64,000 nt of DNA from Paenibacillus sp. UNC451MF (lineage in GTDB: Bacteria > Bacillota > Bacilli > Paenibacillales > NBRC-103111): NCBI RefSeq assembly GCF_000686845.1, contig NZ_KK366024.1:27261-91260 (forward strand). Reading direction: 5' to 3'. The notes beneath the pieces were generated by a model, which made no database searches, had not been told where the DNA came from, and worked only from the letters and a program-made list of their open reading frames with translations. The stretch's first letter is position 1; every line of letters begins with the position of its first letter. A program made the position numbers and the translations under genes. Positions 34,611 through 43,956 of this stretch are shown one piece after another.

Positions 34611-35477
34611 CTAGCTGTTCAGATAGCCCGAGCGATATTTAGCAGGAGAAATGCCGGTATGCTGCCTAAATACTCTCAAAAAATAGTTGTAGTCGGTAAA
34701 CCCAACCTGAGAGACGATTTCTTTAAGAGGCTTATCCGAATTGTATAAGAGAGCTTTGGCACGCTCAATTTTGATTCGGTTCGCATATTGCAACGGCGTC
34801 ATACCGGTATGCTTCTTCAAGCATTTGGACAAATAGTCGATATGAAAATTAAATCGCTTTGACAGATCATCCAGCCGGAAAGGTGTATCGCTGGTCATAT
34901 ACAAGTAGTTGATGATCTGCTCACTAAGCTTTTGGCTGCGTGAATTGGTTTGGGCTCTTAGGTTTTTTTGCAGGACAACGAAAAATTGACTCAGCAGGGC
35001 TTGCAGCGGCAGTTGGTTTTCTAATGAAAAGCGATTTTTCAAGATAAGCATTTGATCCAAAATTGGAAACAGCTTCGCCATCTCGATGTGTCCGAATTTG
35101 GGTAGATACATCATCTGTTTGCTCGGCTCCAAGTCCCGATAAGTAGGAGTGGGGGATACAGCAGTCCATTGTACGTCATCTGCTGAGACGGTGCGAAGCG
35201 GTGGAGCATGCATCAAATGCAAGTAATAGACCTCGGTTCCTTCCGGGGAAGGAAGGTGCCCCCAATGCTTTCGGAACGGTTCTAGCACCAGCAGCTCGTT
35301 CTCGTTAATTTCATAGGACACATTTTCTTCCGTCATATAAAAAGCGCCTTTTTTCACTATAATGATATCGTACAACGGAAAGCTTCTCTCATAATGAAGA
35401 GATCCTTTGGCCGGTTTAGAGAAGCCGACGGTCATTAAGTGGGGCATCGGCGGAAATTGCAGCTCCAGACAGTCCAT
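34611..35477 (-). CDS. AraC-family transcriptional regulator
   Basis: 288 residues with AAGGTGATG before ATG on the complement. The N-terminal cupin-like half (about 1-150) includes YDIIIVKKGAFYM and LEPFRKHWGHLP. The C-terminal DNA-binding half (about 185-288) has FNFHIDYLSKCLKKHTG, LKEIVSQVGFTDYNYFLRVF and a GISPAKYRSGY end. It is divergent from the first solute-binding-protein gene of the polysaccharide region, 246 bases away, and is a good candidate to regulate it. Confidence 0.9.
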   Translation of the reverse strand: MDCLELQFPPMPHLMTVGFSKPAKGSLHYERSFPLYDIIIVKKGAFYMTEENVSYEINENELLVLEPFRKHWGHLPSPEGTEVYYLHLMHAPPLRTVSADDVQWTAVSPTPTYRDLEPSKQMMYLPKFGHIEMAKLFPILDQMLILKNRFSLENQLPLQALLSQFFVVLQKNLRAQTNSRSQKLSEQIINYLYMTSDTPFRLDDLSKRFNFHIDYLSKCLKKHTGMTPLQYANRIKIERAKALLYNSDKPLKEIVSQVGFTDYNYFLRVFRQHTGISPAKYRSGYLNS

Positions 35478-35723
35478 TAGTCATCACCTTAGTAGTATAA
35501 AATGAAAGCGTATAATATTGCGTATGCTATTTAATTCTACCCCTATAGGACCAATAAAATCAATATGTATAACGTCATCGTCGTAAAAAGAAAACACTGA
35601 TTTTGTGCTTATATAGATCGGGATTTTCTATAGGCGTGTAAAAGGTTCATGTGATTAAATGAAAATGATCATTGTCTTTATTGGATCATTGCTTTCATAT
35701 CGATGAATAGGTGGGTGGAGTTA

Positions 35724-37046
35724 TTGACGAAATTTTCAAAGTTGTGGCTGACATCGTTACTAATCTTATCTTTCGCATCCGGATGCAGCTCCACTAACAC
35801 AGCGCCGGTTGATAAGGGTAAGGGAGAGGAGGCGATCAAGACCGATCCCGCAACGATAAAAATGGCCGTCAGCAATAATATGTTCACCGAGGAAGATTTT
35901 GCGAAATATGTTTCGGAACCGGTGAAGAAGAAGTATCCTCATATTACTGTGGAACGGATCAACACATCGGAAAAAGGAAGCAGTATGACTGATCTTATCG
36001 CGGCAGGGACAGTACCGGATATTGTAGGCTACTACCCGGGCAATTTATCCAATATTAATGATTTGAACCTTACATTCAATATAGAGGATCTGATTAAAAA
36101 GCATCGTTTCGATACAAGCCGTATTGCTCCAGAAGTAATGGAGACGGTCAAAATCGCGAGCAACCAAAGCTATATCGTTGGGTTTGCCGCATACCATAAT
36201 CCGTTCGGACTCTTTTACAATAAAGATGTGTTTGACCGAATGGGCATACCTTATCCGAAAGATAACATGACTTGGGATGATTTGAAGGAATTGTCCGTGA
36301 AGATCACTCGGGTTGACAATGGTATCCAATATCGTGGGCTTTATCCTGATTTTTTATACAGAGGAGCCCGTCAGTTGGCTTTGCCGTATGCTGATTTTCA
36401 AACCAACAAGTCCCTCTTGAATACCGATCCGTGGAAAGACTTGTTTCAGCTCTGGTCCAGTATGTACGAGATTTCGGGTATGACGGCGGGAGATTACAAA
36501 ATGCTCAATTACGGCAAAAATGAGCAAGCCTTCATTAAAGGCGAATTGGCCATGCTTGCAGGCTACAGCAATACGCTGAATGCGCTAAAGAAGGCTCCCG
36601 ATGTCAAATGGGATGTTGTTACCTATCCTTCGAATAAAAAAGCTCCTGGTGTAGCACACCGTGTGGATAGTCCCGTACTTGCCATTACGTCGCAAAGCCC
36701 TAATAAGGACGCTGCATTCCAGGTGCTCGAAACGATTCTGAGCGATGAGGTTCAGACCGATATGGTACGCAATGGAAGAATGACTGTTCTGAACTCCCAG
36801 AAGGTGAAGGACGAATTTGGCAAAGGCATTCCTGAATTTAATGGAAAGAATTTGATTGCGCTGACTAAACCGAAAATGGCGATCATTTCGCAGATTAAGT
36901 ACTTGAATGAAGGCGAAGTCGACAAAATTACGAACAATGCTTTTCAATCCGTTATCAATAAAGAAAAAGATATTAATACTGCATTGCGGGAAGCCGATGA
37001 ACTGTTAAACAAACATATTGAGACACAGCTGAAGAATATAAAATAG
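35724..37046 (+). CDS. extracellular solute-binding lipoprotein 1 (sugar type, no permease)
   Basis: About 440 residues from TTG 35724, directly after GGTGGAG; an ATG at 35703 has no site. A lipoprotein signal ends in FASGCSS. The mature protein is a family 1 sugar-binding type with the YNKDVFDRMGIPYPKDNMTW segment seen in all three binding proteins of this window. It should hand an oligosaccharide to a two-permease ABC importer, but no permease genes are adjacent. It precedes a GH43/GH32-fold gene by 21 bp and is divergent from an AraC regulator. Confidence 0.88.
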   Translation: MTKFSKLWLTSLLILSFASGCSSTNTAPVDKGKGEEAIKTDPATIKMAVSNNMFTEEDFAKYVSEPVKKKYPHITVERINTSEKGSSMTDLIAAGTVPDIVGYYPGNLSNINDLNLTFNIEDLIKKHRFDTSRIAPEVMETVKIASNQSYIVGFAAYHNPFGLFYNKDVFDRMGIPYPKDNMTWDDLKELSVKITRVDNGIQYRGLYPDFLYRGARQLALPYADFQTNKSLLNTDPWKDLFQLWSSMYEISGMTAGDYKMLNYGKNEQAFIKGELAMLAGYSNTLNALKKAPDVKWDVVTYPSNKKAPGVAHRVDSPVLAITSQSPNKDAAFQVLETILSDEVQTDMVRNGRMTVLNSQKVKDEFGKGIPEFNGKNLIALTKPKMAIISQIKYLNEGEVDKITNNAFQSVINKEKDINTALREADELLNKHIETQLKNIK

Positions 37047-37067
37047 ATAGTAAAGGGAGAGAGTCAT

Positions 37068-38102
37068 ATGTCTTTAACATTTGATAATTTAAACGAAAAG
37101 CTTCAACCAGCACCATTAAACGGCGGTTTCCGTATGGAGGGCTATTGGGTATGGTGTGGTTCCGTGGTAAAAGGAGAAGACGGACGATTCCACATGTTTG
37201 CTTCCCGCTGGCCGCAAACGCTGCCTATGCATCCAGGCTGGATTATGGGATCCGAAATTGTACGTGCAGTTTCCGATACGCCGGAAGGACCTTATGAATT
37301 CCAAGAGGTTGTATTGCCTGCAAGAGGTGCCCAATATTGGGATGGACGCAGCACGCATAACCCTCATATTACGAAATGCGGAGATACGTATTTGTTGTAC
37401 TATATGGGTTCGACGCATCCGCTGCCTGAGCCGGTTCCAGGTGAACAAATCGGTCTCGACGATCCTCGCTGCATCGTGGGCCGCGCAAATAAACGGGTAG
37501 GGATGGCTGTATCGAAAAGCGTCTTTGGTCCATGGGAACGTCCGGATGAGCCGCTTCTTCCGACTCGTCCAGGCAGGTTCGACAGCTTCTTGACCTCGAA
37601 TCCTGCACCATGCGTCCATAAAGACGGTTCTGTACTGCTGGTTTATAAAGCGAGACGTTACGAAGGAAATGTTCACGGGAAAATGACGATTGGCGTTGCT
37701 TATGCCGATCATTTCAGTGGGCCTTACAAGCGCAGCCTGGATGAGCCTCTATTCTCTCCTGAGAAATTCCATATTGAAGATCCATTTATATGGAAGACAG
37801 ATTCCGGCTATGAATTGATTGCCAAAGACATGGACGGAAATATTGGTGGAGAGAAGCATGGGGGTGTTCATGCATTCTCCAAAGACGGTAAAGAGTGGGC
37901 TTTTTGTGAAAAACCAAAGGCGTACTCAAGAACAATCACTTGGGAGGACGGTACCGTACAAACGATGGGCAGCTTGGAAAGACCGTTCTTACTTTTCCAG
38001 GATGGCAAGCCTACTCACTTGTTCGCGGCTGTGGCCAACGGACCTGGAGGTTTTCAACAAGCGACGAAAACGTGGAATATGTGCATCCCTATTGGGGACT
38101 AA
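37068..38102 (+). CDS. five-bladed beta-propeller glycoside hydrolase (GH43/GH32-like)
   Basis: 344 residues with ribosome site AAAGGGAG. The YWVWCGSVVKGEDGRFHMF start, the repeated YLLYYMGST, KDGSVLLVYKARR and FHIEDPFIWK segments, and GPWERPDEPL are typical of the GH43/GH32/GH130 propeller fold; the acidic residues in HIEDPF could be the transition-state stabiliser. There is no signal peptide, so it acts on imported oligosaccharides. The exact family and linkage cannot be told by eye. It is cotranscribed with the binding protein upstream and ends at a terminator. Confidence 0.75.
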   Translation: MSLTFDNLNEKLQPAPLNGGFRMEGYWVWCGSVVKGEDGRFHMFASRWPQTLPMHPGWIMGSEIVRAVSDTPEGPYEFQEVVLPARGAQYWDGRSTHNPHITKCGDTYLLYYMGSTHPLPEPVPGEQIGLDDPRCIVGRANKRVGMAVSKSVFGPWERPDEPLLPTRPGRFDSFLTSNPAPCVHKDGSVLLVYKARRYEGNVHGKMTIGVAYADHFSGPYKRSLDEPLFSPEKFHIEDPFIWKTDSGYELIAKDMDGNIGGEKHGGVHAFSKDGKEWAFCEKPKAYSRTITWEDGTVQTMGSLERPFLLFQDGKPTHLFAAVANGPGGFQQATKTWNMCIPIGD

Positions 38103-38114
38103 AAGATGTATACG

Positions 38115-38153
38115 AAAGCAGTTGGACGTAAGAGTCCGACTGCTTTTTTTTTT
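38115..38153 (+). terminator. terminator
   Basis: A 13-bp stem with one G-T pair (38115-38127 with 38134-38146) is followed by a run of ten T. Confidence 0.9.
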
Positions 38154-38221
38154 GCATGCAAATATTAAAGTAATTTTTGAAAGCTAGTAGGAATAGGATG
38201 TGCTGACTCGAATTTAATATA

Positions 38222-38235
38222 TGAAAGCGTGAACA
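38222..38235 (+). promoter_or_regulatory. cre-like site (one mismatch)
   Basis: TGAAAGCGTGAACA differs at one position from the CcpA operator consensus TGWNANCGNTNWCA. It lies 33 bases before the UxaA-like small subunit start, a place where CcpA would repress. Confidence 0.5.
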
Positions 38236-38268
38236 TTGAGATTTAATGTGTATGAGGAGGGACACCTA

Positions 38269-38568
38269 ATGTCGTACCATACAGTCATGATGAAGCCGCA
38301 CGATAATGTTGCTATCGCCCTATCTAATATTCCTGAGGGGACAGAGTTAAACGTAAGCTGCCAGGACCAGACGTTAAAGGTCCAGCTGCTTGAAGCCATT
38401 GAGTTTGGTCACAAGTTTGCGGTAAAACCGATTGAAGCCGGAGGAGACATTCTCAAATATGGAGAAGTGATCGGCGCTGCTACTAGGGCTATTCAAGCCG
38501 GTGAGCATGTACATGTTCATAATCTGGAAGGAAAACGGGGAAGAGGGGATCAGCATGTCGCAATCTAG
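38269..38568 (+). CDS. UxaA-family dehydratase, small (SAF-domain) subunit
   Basis: 99 residues from ATG 38269 after GAGGAGGG. This is a SAF domain: KPHDNVAIALSNIPEGTEL, IEFGHKFAVKPIEAGGDILKYGEVIGAAT and IQAGEHVHVHNLEG. In altronate and galactarate dehydratases it is fused to or partners the catalytic subunit. Its end overlaps the start of the large-subunit gene by 14 bases, indicating coupled translation and a two-protein enzyme acting on a sugar acid. Confidence 0.9.
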   Translation: MSYHTVMMKPHDNVAIALSNIPEGTELNVSCQDQTLKVQLLEAIEFGHKFAVKPIEAGGDILKYGEVIGAATRAIQAGEHVHVHNLEGKRGRGDQHVAI

Positions 38569-39736
38569 TGTACACTCAAGAACGATTTGGGGATACCGCA
38601 GAACGGATGGAAGGGTGGGTGTGCGCAACCATGTGCTAATATTGCCCACTATCGTATGTGCTACACAGACCGCACAAAGGGTGACGGAGTTAGTCCAAGG
38701 GACAGTCACTTTTATTCACCAGCATGGGTGCGCTCAAGTCGGAGTTGACTATGAGCAAACCTTCAGGACCTACGTCGGGATGGCAGCCAACCCTAATGTT
38801 TATGGCGTTATAGTTCTGGGTCTCGGCTGTGAGACACATCAGGCACGCAGCGTTGCTTCAGAAGTTCGCAAGACTGGAAAGCCTGTGGAGGTCATCTCCA
38901 TTCAAGACCATGGAGGTACACTATTTACAGTTGCAGAAGCAGCGAGGGCAGCTGCTAAGATGGTGCAGGAGGCTTCCAGAGAACGCAGGGTGGAATGTGA
39001 CTTTGCAGAATTGATTGTCGGGACCGAGTGTGGAGGATCAGATGCTTGTTCTGGATTGTCAGCTAATCCGGCAGTAGGCGTATGCAGCGATAAGATCGTG
39101 GATCATGGGGGCACTTCGATTCTCGCGGAAACGACAGAGTTGATCGGAGCAGAGCATTTATTAGCCCGAAGAGCGGTGAATGATCACGTCGCCAAACGGG
39201 TGTACCAAGTCATTGAAGCGATGGAGAAGAGAGCTTTCTCGATGAATGTGGATATCCGTACAGGGAATCCAAGCCCAGGCAACATTAAAGGGGGTCTAAG
39301 CTCCCTGGAAGAGAAGTCGTTAGGAGCTTCTAACAAGTCGGGAACGAGACCATTACAGGAGCTTATTGATTATGCTGAGAGGCCAAGCCAGCGGGGGTTG
39401 GTGTGGATGGACACACCGGGTCACGACATTGAGCAGCTGACTGGCATGGTTGCAGGTGGCTCGCAAATCGTATTGTTCACGACAGGGAGAGGCACGCCGA
39501 CAGGCTCCCCGATTGCTCCGGTCATTAAAATTGCAACCAATACGTCTATTTTTGAAAAAATGAACGATAACATCGACTTGAATGCGGGTACGATTATCGA
39601 AGGAACAGAAACGATTGAATCGGTAGGTGATCGTATTTTTGAAGAAATTATCGAGGTTTGCTCAGGCAAGCTGACCAAATCGGAAATATTGAAGCAGCAT
39701 GATTTCGGTATTTGGCGCATCGGTCCAACCTTTTAG
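38555..39736 (+). CDS. UxaA-family dehydratase, large subunit
   Basis: 393 residues from ATG 38555 (AGAGGGG upstream). It has the family's GYRRTDGRVGVRNHVLILPT start, HQHGCAQVG, GLGCE, GTECGGSDACSGLSANPAVG (an iron-binding cysteine motif) and GGLSSLEEKSLGA. Enzymes of this type dehydrate altronate, galactarate or related aldonic acids during uronic-acid breakdown, in the cytoplasm. Together with the small subunit it suggests use of pectin- or glucuronoxylan-derived acids. The precise substrate is not decided by sequence. Confidence 0.9.
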   Translation: MSQSSVHSRTIWGYRRTDGRVGVRNHVLILPTIVCATQTAQRVTELVQGTVTFIHQHGCAQVGVDYEQTFRTYVGMAANPNVYGVIVLGLGCETHQARSVASEVRKTGKPVEVISIQDHGGTLFTVAEAARAAAKMVQEASRERRVECDFAELIVGTECGGSDACSGLSANPAVGVCSDKIVDHGGTSILAETTELIGAEHLLARRAVNDHVAKRVYQVIEAMEKRAFSMNVDIRTGNPSPGNIKGGLSSLEEKSLGASNKSGTRPLQELIDYAERPSQRGLVWMDTPGHDIEQLTGMVAGGSQIVLFTTGRGTPTGSPIAPVIKIATNTSIFEKMNDNIDLNAGTIIEGTETIESVGDRIFEEIIEVCSGKLTKSEILKQHDFGIWRIGPTF

Positions 39737-39748
39737 TTTATTATATAG

Positions 39749-39781
39749 CTCCGGTATCCGCTGTTTGGATGCCGGAGTTTG
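39749..39781 (+). terminator. terminator
   Basis: CTCCGGTATCC (39749-39759) pairs with GGATGCCGGAG (39767-39777), followed by T-rich bases. Confidence 0.75.
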
Positions 39782-39914
39782 TGATTTGCATCAGTGGCAG
39801 GACTTAAGTCGGGGATGAAGCCAGTCTGCAGACGGTTCATAGAATTGGCGCAACAACGTAAACTAGGGGAAGCTTACTTCAAAGCAAATCCATTTACTGC
39901 GGGTGCTTATTTCT

Positions 39915-41006
39915 ATGATTGAATCTTACTTATTTCCTATCCGATATGCGCTGCTGACATTCCCCGTTGTCGCATTTTTCTTCACGCTGCCATTCCTGAT
40001 CATCCAATATAGGGTGTACGGTTACGTCAATGGATATCGGGGTTTTGTGTTATATTCCTTCTTATTATACTTATTGACTGCGTATTATTTGGTCATTCTC
40101 CCACTTCCCGATACGATCCATACGTGTACAGCGTCTGGCGATACGTACACGCAGTGGATGCCTTTTCGATTTGTTGAAGATTTTTTGAAGGAAACGAATG
40201 TCCGGTATGGTGACCCGACGACCTATTTGGGTATCATTAGGGAAAGAGCTTTTCTTCAAGTCCTATTCAATGTATTGCTGCTTGTGCCTTTCGGCTTTGT
40301 GCTCCGTTACTATTTCCGCTTCAGGTGGTTGCTTACCAGCGCCGCGGCGTTCGGGTTGTCAATGTTTTTTGAAATAACACAATGGACTGGGTTGTACGGT
40401 ATCTATGATTGTCCTTACCGATTGTTTGATGTGGATGATTTGATGCTGAATACAATAGGGGGAGCACTAGGGGGCGCTATTGCTGTACTGCTGTCCAGAA
40501 TATTGCCAAGTCTTGATCAACTGGATGACAATGTAGATTTAAAAGCCATGCGGGTCAGCTTTGTGCGCCGGTTTATTGCTTTCCAGATGGACTGGGTCCT
40601 TCTTGTTCCTTTTGCCTTGTTTTTATTGTTCATTGGAGAACCGATATATTTCGCCGCGCTTGTATTCTCTTACTTTATTGTACTGCCTTACCTTACCAAT
40701 GGCTTTACTGCAGGTAAATATTTCGTTCGTATTCGTCTGCGCGGTCGCGGAGACGACATCAAGTTCAACGAGCTGCTGATACGGTATGGGTTGCTCTATT
40801 TTGTTATTGGCGGTGCTCATGGCTTGATTGCATTTGCCGTAATTCACCAGCTTGAACCGTTGCTCCTGATTCCACTTTTGCTGGCTTTGGTTGGGATGGA
40901 TATCATGTTCGCCGTTCATTTGCTGATCCGGGTGTACCAACGGGAAAAAGGATTGTTCTATGAAACTAAGAGCGGTACCTATCACGAGATAAATAAAGTT
41001 AAATAA
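39915..41006 (+). CDS. VanZ-RDD fusion membrane protein
   Basis: About 363 residues. ATG 39915 is preferred, nine bases after GCGGGTG; a GTG at 39903 is the alternative. The N-terminal VanZ-like domain (about 1-200, about five membrane spans) includes WMPFRFVEDF, LFNVLLLVPFGFVLRYYFR, SMFFEITQW and FDVDDLMLNTIGGALGG. The C-terminal RDD-type domain (about 210-350) begins FVRRFIAFQMDWVLLVPF and has NGFTAGKYFVRIRL. VanZ proteins affect resistance to glycopeptide/lipoglycopeptide-like agents in some hosts; RDD function is not clear. Single gene between the dehydratase and the GH43 cluster. Confidence 0.85.
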   Translation: MIESYLFPIRYALLTFPVVAFFFTLPFLIIQYRVYGYVNGYRGFVLYSFLLYLLTAYYLVILPLPDTIHTCTASGDTYTQWMPFRFVEDFLKETNVRYGDPTTYLGIIRERAFLQVLFNVLLLVPFGFVLRYYFRFRWLLTSAAAFGLSMFFEITQWTGLYGIYDCPYRLFDVDDLMLNTIGGALGGAIAVLLSRILPSLDQLDDNVDLKAMRVSFVRRFIAFQMDWVLLVPFALFLLFIGEPIYFAALVFSYFIVLPYLTNGFTAGKYFVRIRLRGRGDDIKFNELLIRYGLLYFVIGGAHGLIAFAVIHQLEPLLLIPLLLALVGMDIMFAVHLLIRVYQREKGLFYETKSGTYHEINKVK

Positions 41007-41044
41007 ACGAGCCTAGGTGTGTAGATGCCTGGGCTTGTTTTTTT
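41005..41044 (+). terminator. terminator
   Basis: AAACGAGCCTAGGT (41005-41018) pairs, with wobble, with GCCTGGGCTTGTTT, and a T run follows. The stem's first bases overlap the end of the VanZ-RDD gene. Confidence 0.7.
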
Positions 41045-41216
41045 GTTGAAAAAAGAAGGGAATTAATGGATGACAAAAATAATAAACTTTAATGGTGTTT
41101 AAACATTAAATTGTATAGAATCTATTGTTTTTCTGTACTAGAATGAAGCTAGAATTGCTATTCTAATGACAAAACGCGCCTATTAAAGGACCAAGTTCAA
41201 AAGGAGACCGTGCTAG

Positions 41217-42791
41217 ATGAACCCGACGACATTTCGTAACCCCATTTTACCAGGATTTTATCCGGATCCATCCATTTGCAGAGCAGGGGAAGATTATTAT
41301 TTAGTAACTTCTTCTTTTGAGTATTTTCCTGGTGTTCCTATTTTTCATAGTAAAGATCTAGTGAATTGGAGGCAAATCGGTCATGTTCTTGACCGTCCTT
41401 CTCAGCTTGATTTGGACGGGACTCCTACATCCAAAGGTATTTATGCAGCGACGATACGCTATCATCAAGGAATCTTCTATATGATTACTACCTTTGTAGT
41501 TAGTGCTACAGGGGCACGCAGAAATTTCTTCGTCACGGCAGAGGACCCGGCAGGGCCTTGGTCTGATCCATACTGGCTTCCTGATGCTCCGGGGATTGAT
41601 CCTTCGCTATTCTTCGATGAGGACGGTAAAGCCTATGTGATGGCAAACCGACAGCCGCCTGCAGGTCAACAGTATCCTAAGCATATGGAAATTTGGCTTC
41701 AGGAGTTGGATCTGGAAACCAAACAGCTGATTGGTCCAAAGTTTAGTCTATGGGACGGTGCACTGAAACAAATCCATGCGCAGGAAGGTCCTCATTTATA
41801 TAAAATCAATGGCTATTATTATTTGATCATAGCAGAAGGGGGAACCGGTTTTACTCATTCAGTCACGATAGCAAGAAGTGAGACGATTGCTGGTCCCTAT
41901 GAAAGCTGCAAATCAAATCCTATCTTAACCCATCGTCATCTAGGAAGAAGCTATCCTGTTGTTAATGTGGGGCATGCAGATATCGTAGAGACTCAAGATG
42001 GGGAGTGGTGGATGGTTTGTCTAGGTTCACGTCCTTATGGTGGCGATTACAGAAACCTAGGGAGGGAAACCTTTCTGGTTCCATTTATCTGGGAAAAGGG
42101 CTGGCCTGTTATTAATCCAGGTAAAGGCATTGTCGAAATGGAAATGTTCCGGCCTAGCTTGCCAGTAACGAGATGGCCGTCCGCATCAGCGTGTGATCAT
42201 TTTGACGCACCGACGCTTGGGATGCAGTGGAATTTCATTCGTACACCGCGCGGCGATTATGCGTCGCTCACGGAACGGCCTGGGCATTTGCGCTTGAAGC
42301 TAAAGACGGAACGTCTGTCGGAGGGTGCCAATCCAAGCTTTATTGGTCGGCGTCAGCAGCATATGAGCTTTACCGCGCGAACGGTGATGGAATTTGCTCC
42401 TCAAACGAATAATGAAGTAGCTGGACTGGTTTTGCTGCAAAACCAAGACTACCAATTTAGAATGGAATACGCTATGGGTCAATCAAGTCGGATTATTAGA
42501 TTAATTACTCGCAAGGCAGGCGAAGAAATGGTATTGGCAGCACATGCTGTGGATGCATCCAAGCTGTACTTAAAGGTTGAGGCGATAGGACAAGCCTATC
42601 ATTTCTATTATGGAACCGGATATGAGCAATGGATTGCTTTGGCAGAGGGTGTAGATGGTACCTTATTAAGCTCTGATGTTGCTGGTGGCTTCATCGGCGC
42701 CTATATGGGCTTGTATGCGAGCAGTGAAGGGGAAACGAGCACTAATTATGCGGATTTTGATTGGTTTGAGTACAGTCCAATAAACGATTAA
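41217..42791 (+). CDS. GH43 beta-xylosidase / alpha-arabinofuranosidase
   Basis: 524 residues with ribosome site AAAAGGAGA. The N-terminal propeller carries the three catalytic acids of GH43: Asp17 in GFYPDPS (general base), Asp in GIDPSLFFDEDG (pKa modulator) and Glu in AQEGPHLYK (general acid). The C-terminal half (about 330-524) is a beta-sandwich of the GH43_C2 type (GMQWNFIRTPRG, NNEVAGLVLLQ). There is no signal peptide, so it cleaves imported xylo- or arabino-oligosaccharides. It is the first of three consecutive genes, followed 16 bp later by the unknown protein. Confidence 0.92.
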   Translation: MNPTTFRNPILPGFYPDPSICRAGEDYYLVTSSFEYFPGVPIFHSKDLVNWRQIGHVLDRPSQLDLDGTPTSKGIYAATIRYHQGIFYMITTFVVSATGARRNFFVTAEDPAGPWSDPYWLPDAPGIDPSLFFDEDGKAYVMANRQPPAGQQYPKHMEIWLQELDLETKQLIGPKFSLWDGALKQIHAQEGPHLYKINGYYYLIIAEGGTGFTHSVTIARSETIAGPYESCKSNPILTHRHLGRSYPVVNVGHADIVETQDGEWWMVCLGSRPYGGDYRNLGRETFLVPFIWEKGWPVINPGKGIVEMEMFRPSLPVTRWPSASACDHFDAPTLGMQWNFIRTPRGDYASLTERPGHLRLKLKTERLSEGANPSFIGRRQQHMSFTARTVMEFAPQTNNEVAGLVLLQNQDYQFRMEYAMGQSSRIIRLITRKAGEEMVLAAHAVDASKLYLKVEAIGQAYHFYYGTGYEQWIALAEGVDGTLLSSDVAGGFIGAYMGLYASSEGETSTNYADFDWFEYSPIND

Positions 42792-42807
42792 TGAAGGGGA
42801 AATGGCG

Positions 42808-43938
42808 ATGACTTCGTCCCAACAACAGATTCAAGAGCTGTTAACCGAAATGGATGCGTTATTCACCGATTTTTATCGTTGGTTGGCCGGGCAATATGAC
42901 CCGGTTTCCGGCGGTTTTTATTATGCACAAAGCTCATTTGAAATAGATAACTTTATCCCTGATATCGAATCAACGGCGCAGGCATTCAATATATTAGCTC
43001 GCTCAGGACTTTCGGACCGACTGCCTGAGCCAATGAAGCAGGATCTCTCAGCTTTTTTCCAAAAGAAACAGGATCCTGTCACCGGATACTTTTTGGATAC
43101 GGATGAGAATATGCGTAAAGATGAGGTAATGGTTATGAGGGGGCTAGGCTATAGCACCGGCGCCTTACGTAGACTTGGCTCAGCTCCGCTATATCCACTG
43201 CCTCATGAAGCGCAAGCGCGTCCAGATTATTTAAGAACGCCTGACACCTATGTGTCATGGCTTAAGAATGTTGATCTGCGCAATAGCTGGAGAGGCTGCG
43301 ACTTTATGGGGACTCCTAACCACCATATAGCAAGGATGGAAGAGGCGGAGCGTAAGTTGTTCATTGCAGCGGGCGAAGCCTACTTCGCCTCTATCCAAGA
43401 TGCAGAAACGGGCCTATGGGGTGAAGGAAACCGCTATATCCGCATCTCGGGCACCTTTAAGCTAAGCGCGTTCTATACGCGTTTCGGATTACCCCTACCG
43501 AATGTGGACCGTATATATCATACGATATTGCAATGTCTGCGTGAGGATGAGGCGAGAGATATGTGCTGGATTCGCAATCCGATTGATTTGCTCGGAACGT
43601 TCGGCCACGTACTGACTATTCCACAGGAGGAATTGGCAGAGATCATTCAAATCACCATTGGCAATATGCGCAAGCTGCTGCGTGCCGACGGAGGATTTTC
43701 GAGGGAAATTCATCAATCACCTCCTGCTCCGAATGTGGCACAAGTAAAGGAAGGGGAGTTTTATCCCTATATGCCTATTCCGGTTCCTATAGGAAAGGGA
43801 AGGATAGAAGGCGATATGAATGCGGGGACTCAGGCTTTATTAATACGTGAGTTTTGCCATAGGCTGGCAGGAGTAGACCACCAACCTCTGAATCCGTTAA
43901 CCGAGACTTTCATGCAGGCGATACAAGCTCATTATTAG
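42808..43938 (+). CDS. unknown protein, probably alpha/alpha-toroid, in a GH43 operon
   Basis: 376 residues from ATG 42808, eight bases after GAAGGGG; an ATG two codons earlier is too close to that site. The sequence has repeating helical hairpins with GGF(Y/S) turns (YDPVSGGFYYA, DPVTGYFLD, AETGLWGEGNRY, LLRADGGFSREIH), a pattern seen in (alpha/alpha)6 barrels such as glycosidases, epimerases and terpene-cyclase-like proteins. Acidic residues in the FIPDIESTAQAF and GRIEGDMNAG segments could be catalytic. I cannot assign a family. It lies 16 bp after one GH43 gene and 18 bp before another, so it most likely acts on the same oligosaccharide. Confidence 0.8.
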   Translation: MTSSQQQIQELLTEMDALFTDFYRWLAGQYDPVSGGFYYAQSSFEIDNFIPDIESTAQAFNILARSGLSDRLPEPMKQDLSAFFQKKQDPVTGYFLDTDENMRKDEVMVMRGLGYSTGALRRLGSAPLYPLPHEAQARPDYLRTPDTYVSWLKNVDLRNSWRGCDFMGTPNHHIARMEEAERKLFIAAGEAYFASIQDAETGLWGEGNRYIRISGTFKLSAFYTRFGLPLPNVDRIYHTILQCLREDEARDMCWIRNPIDLLGTFGHVLTIPQEELAEIIQITIGNMRKLLRADGGFSREIHQSPPAPNVAQVKEGEFYPYMPIPVPIGKGRIEGDMNAGTQALLIREFCHRLAGVDHQPLNPLTETFMQAIQAHY

Positions 43939-43956
43939 AAAAGGAGTTCGGTAAAA

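Noticed and set aside
35504-35517. cre site upstream of solute-binding protein 1
   Set aside because: TGAAAGCGTATAAT starts like a CcpA site but misses three fixed consensus positions, so it was not listed.
37116-37712. Minus-strand open frame of 198 codons inside the beta-propeller gene
   Set aside because: It has no ribosome site, an unlikely amino-acid composition, and lies wholly opposite a well-supported gene.
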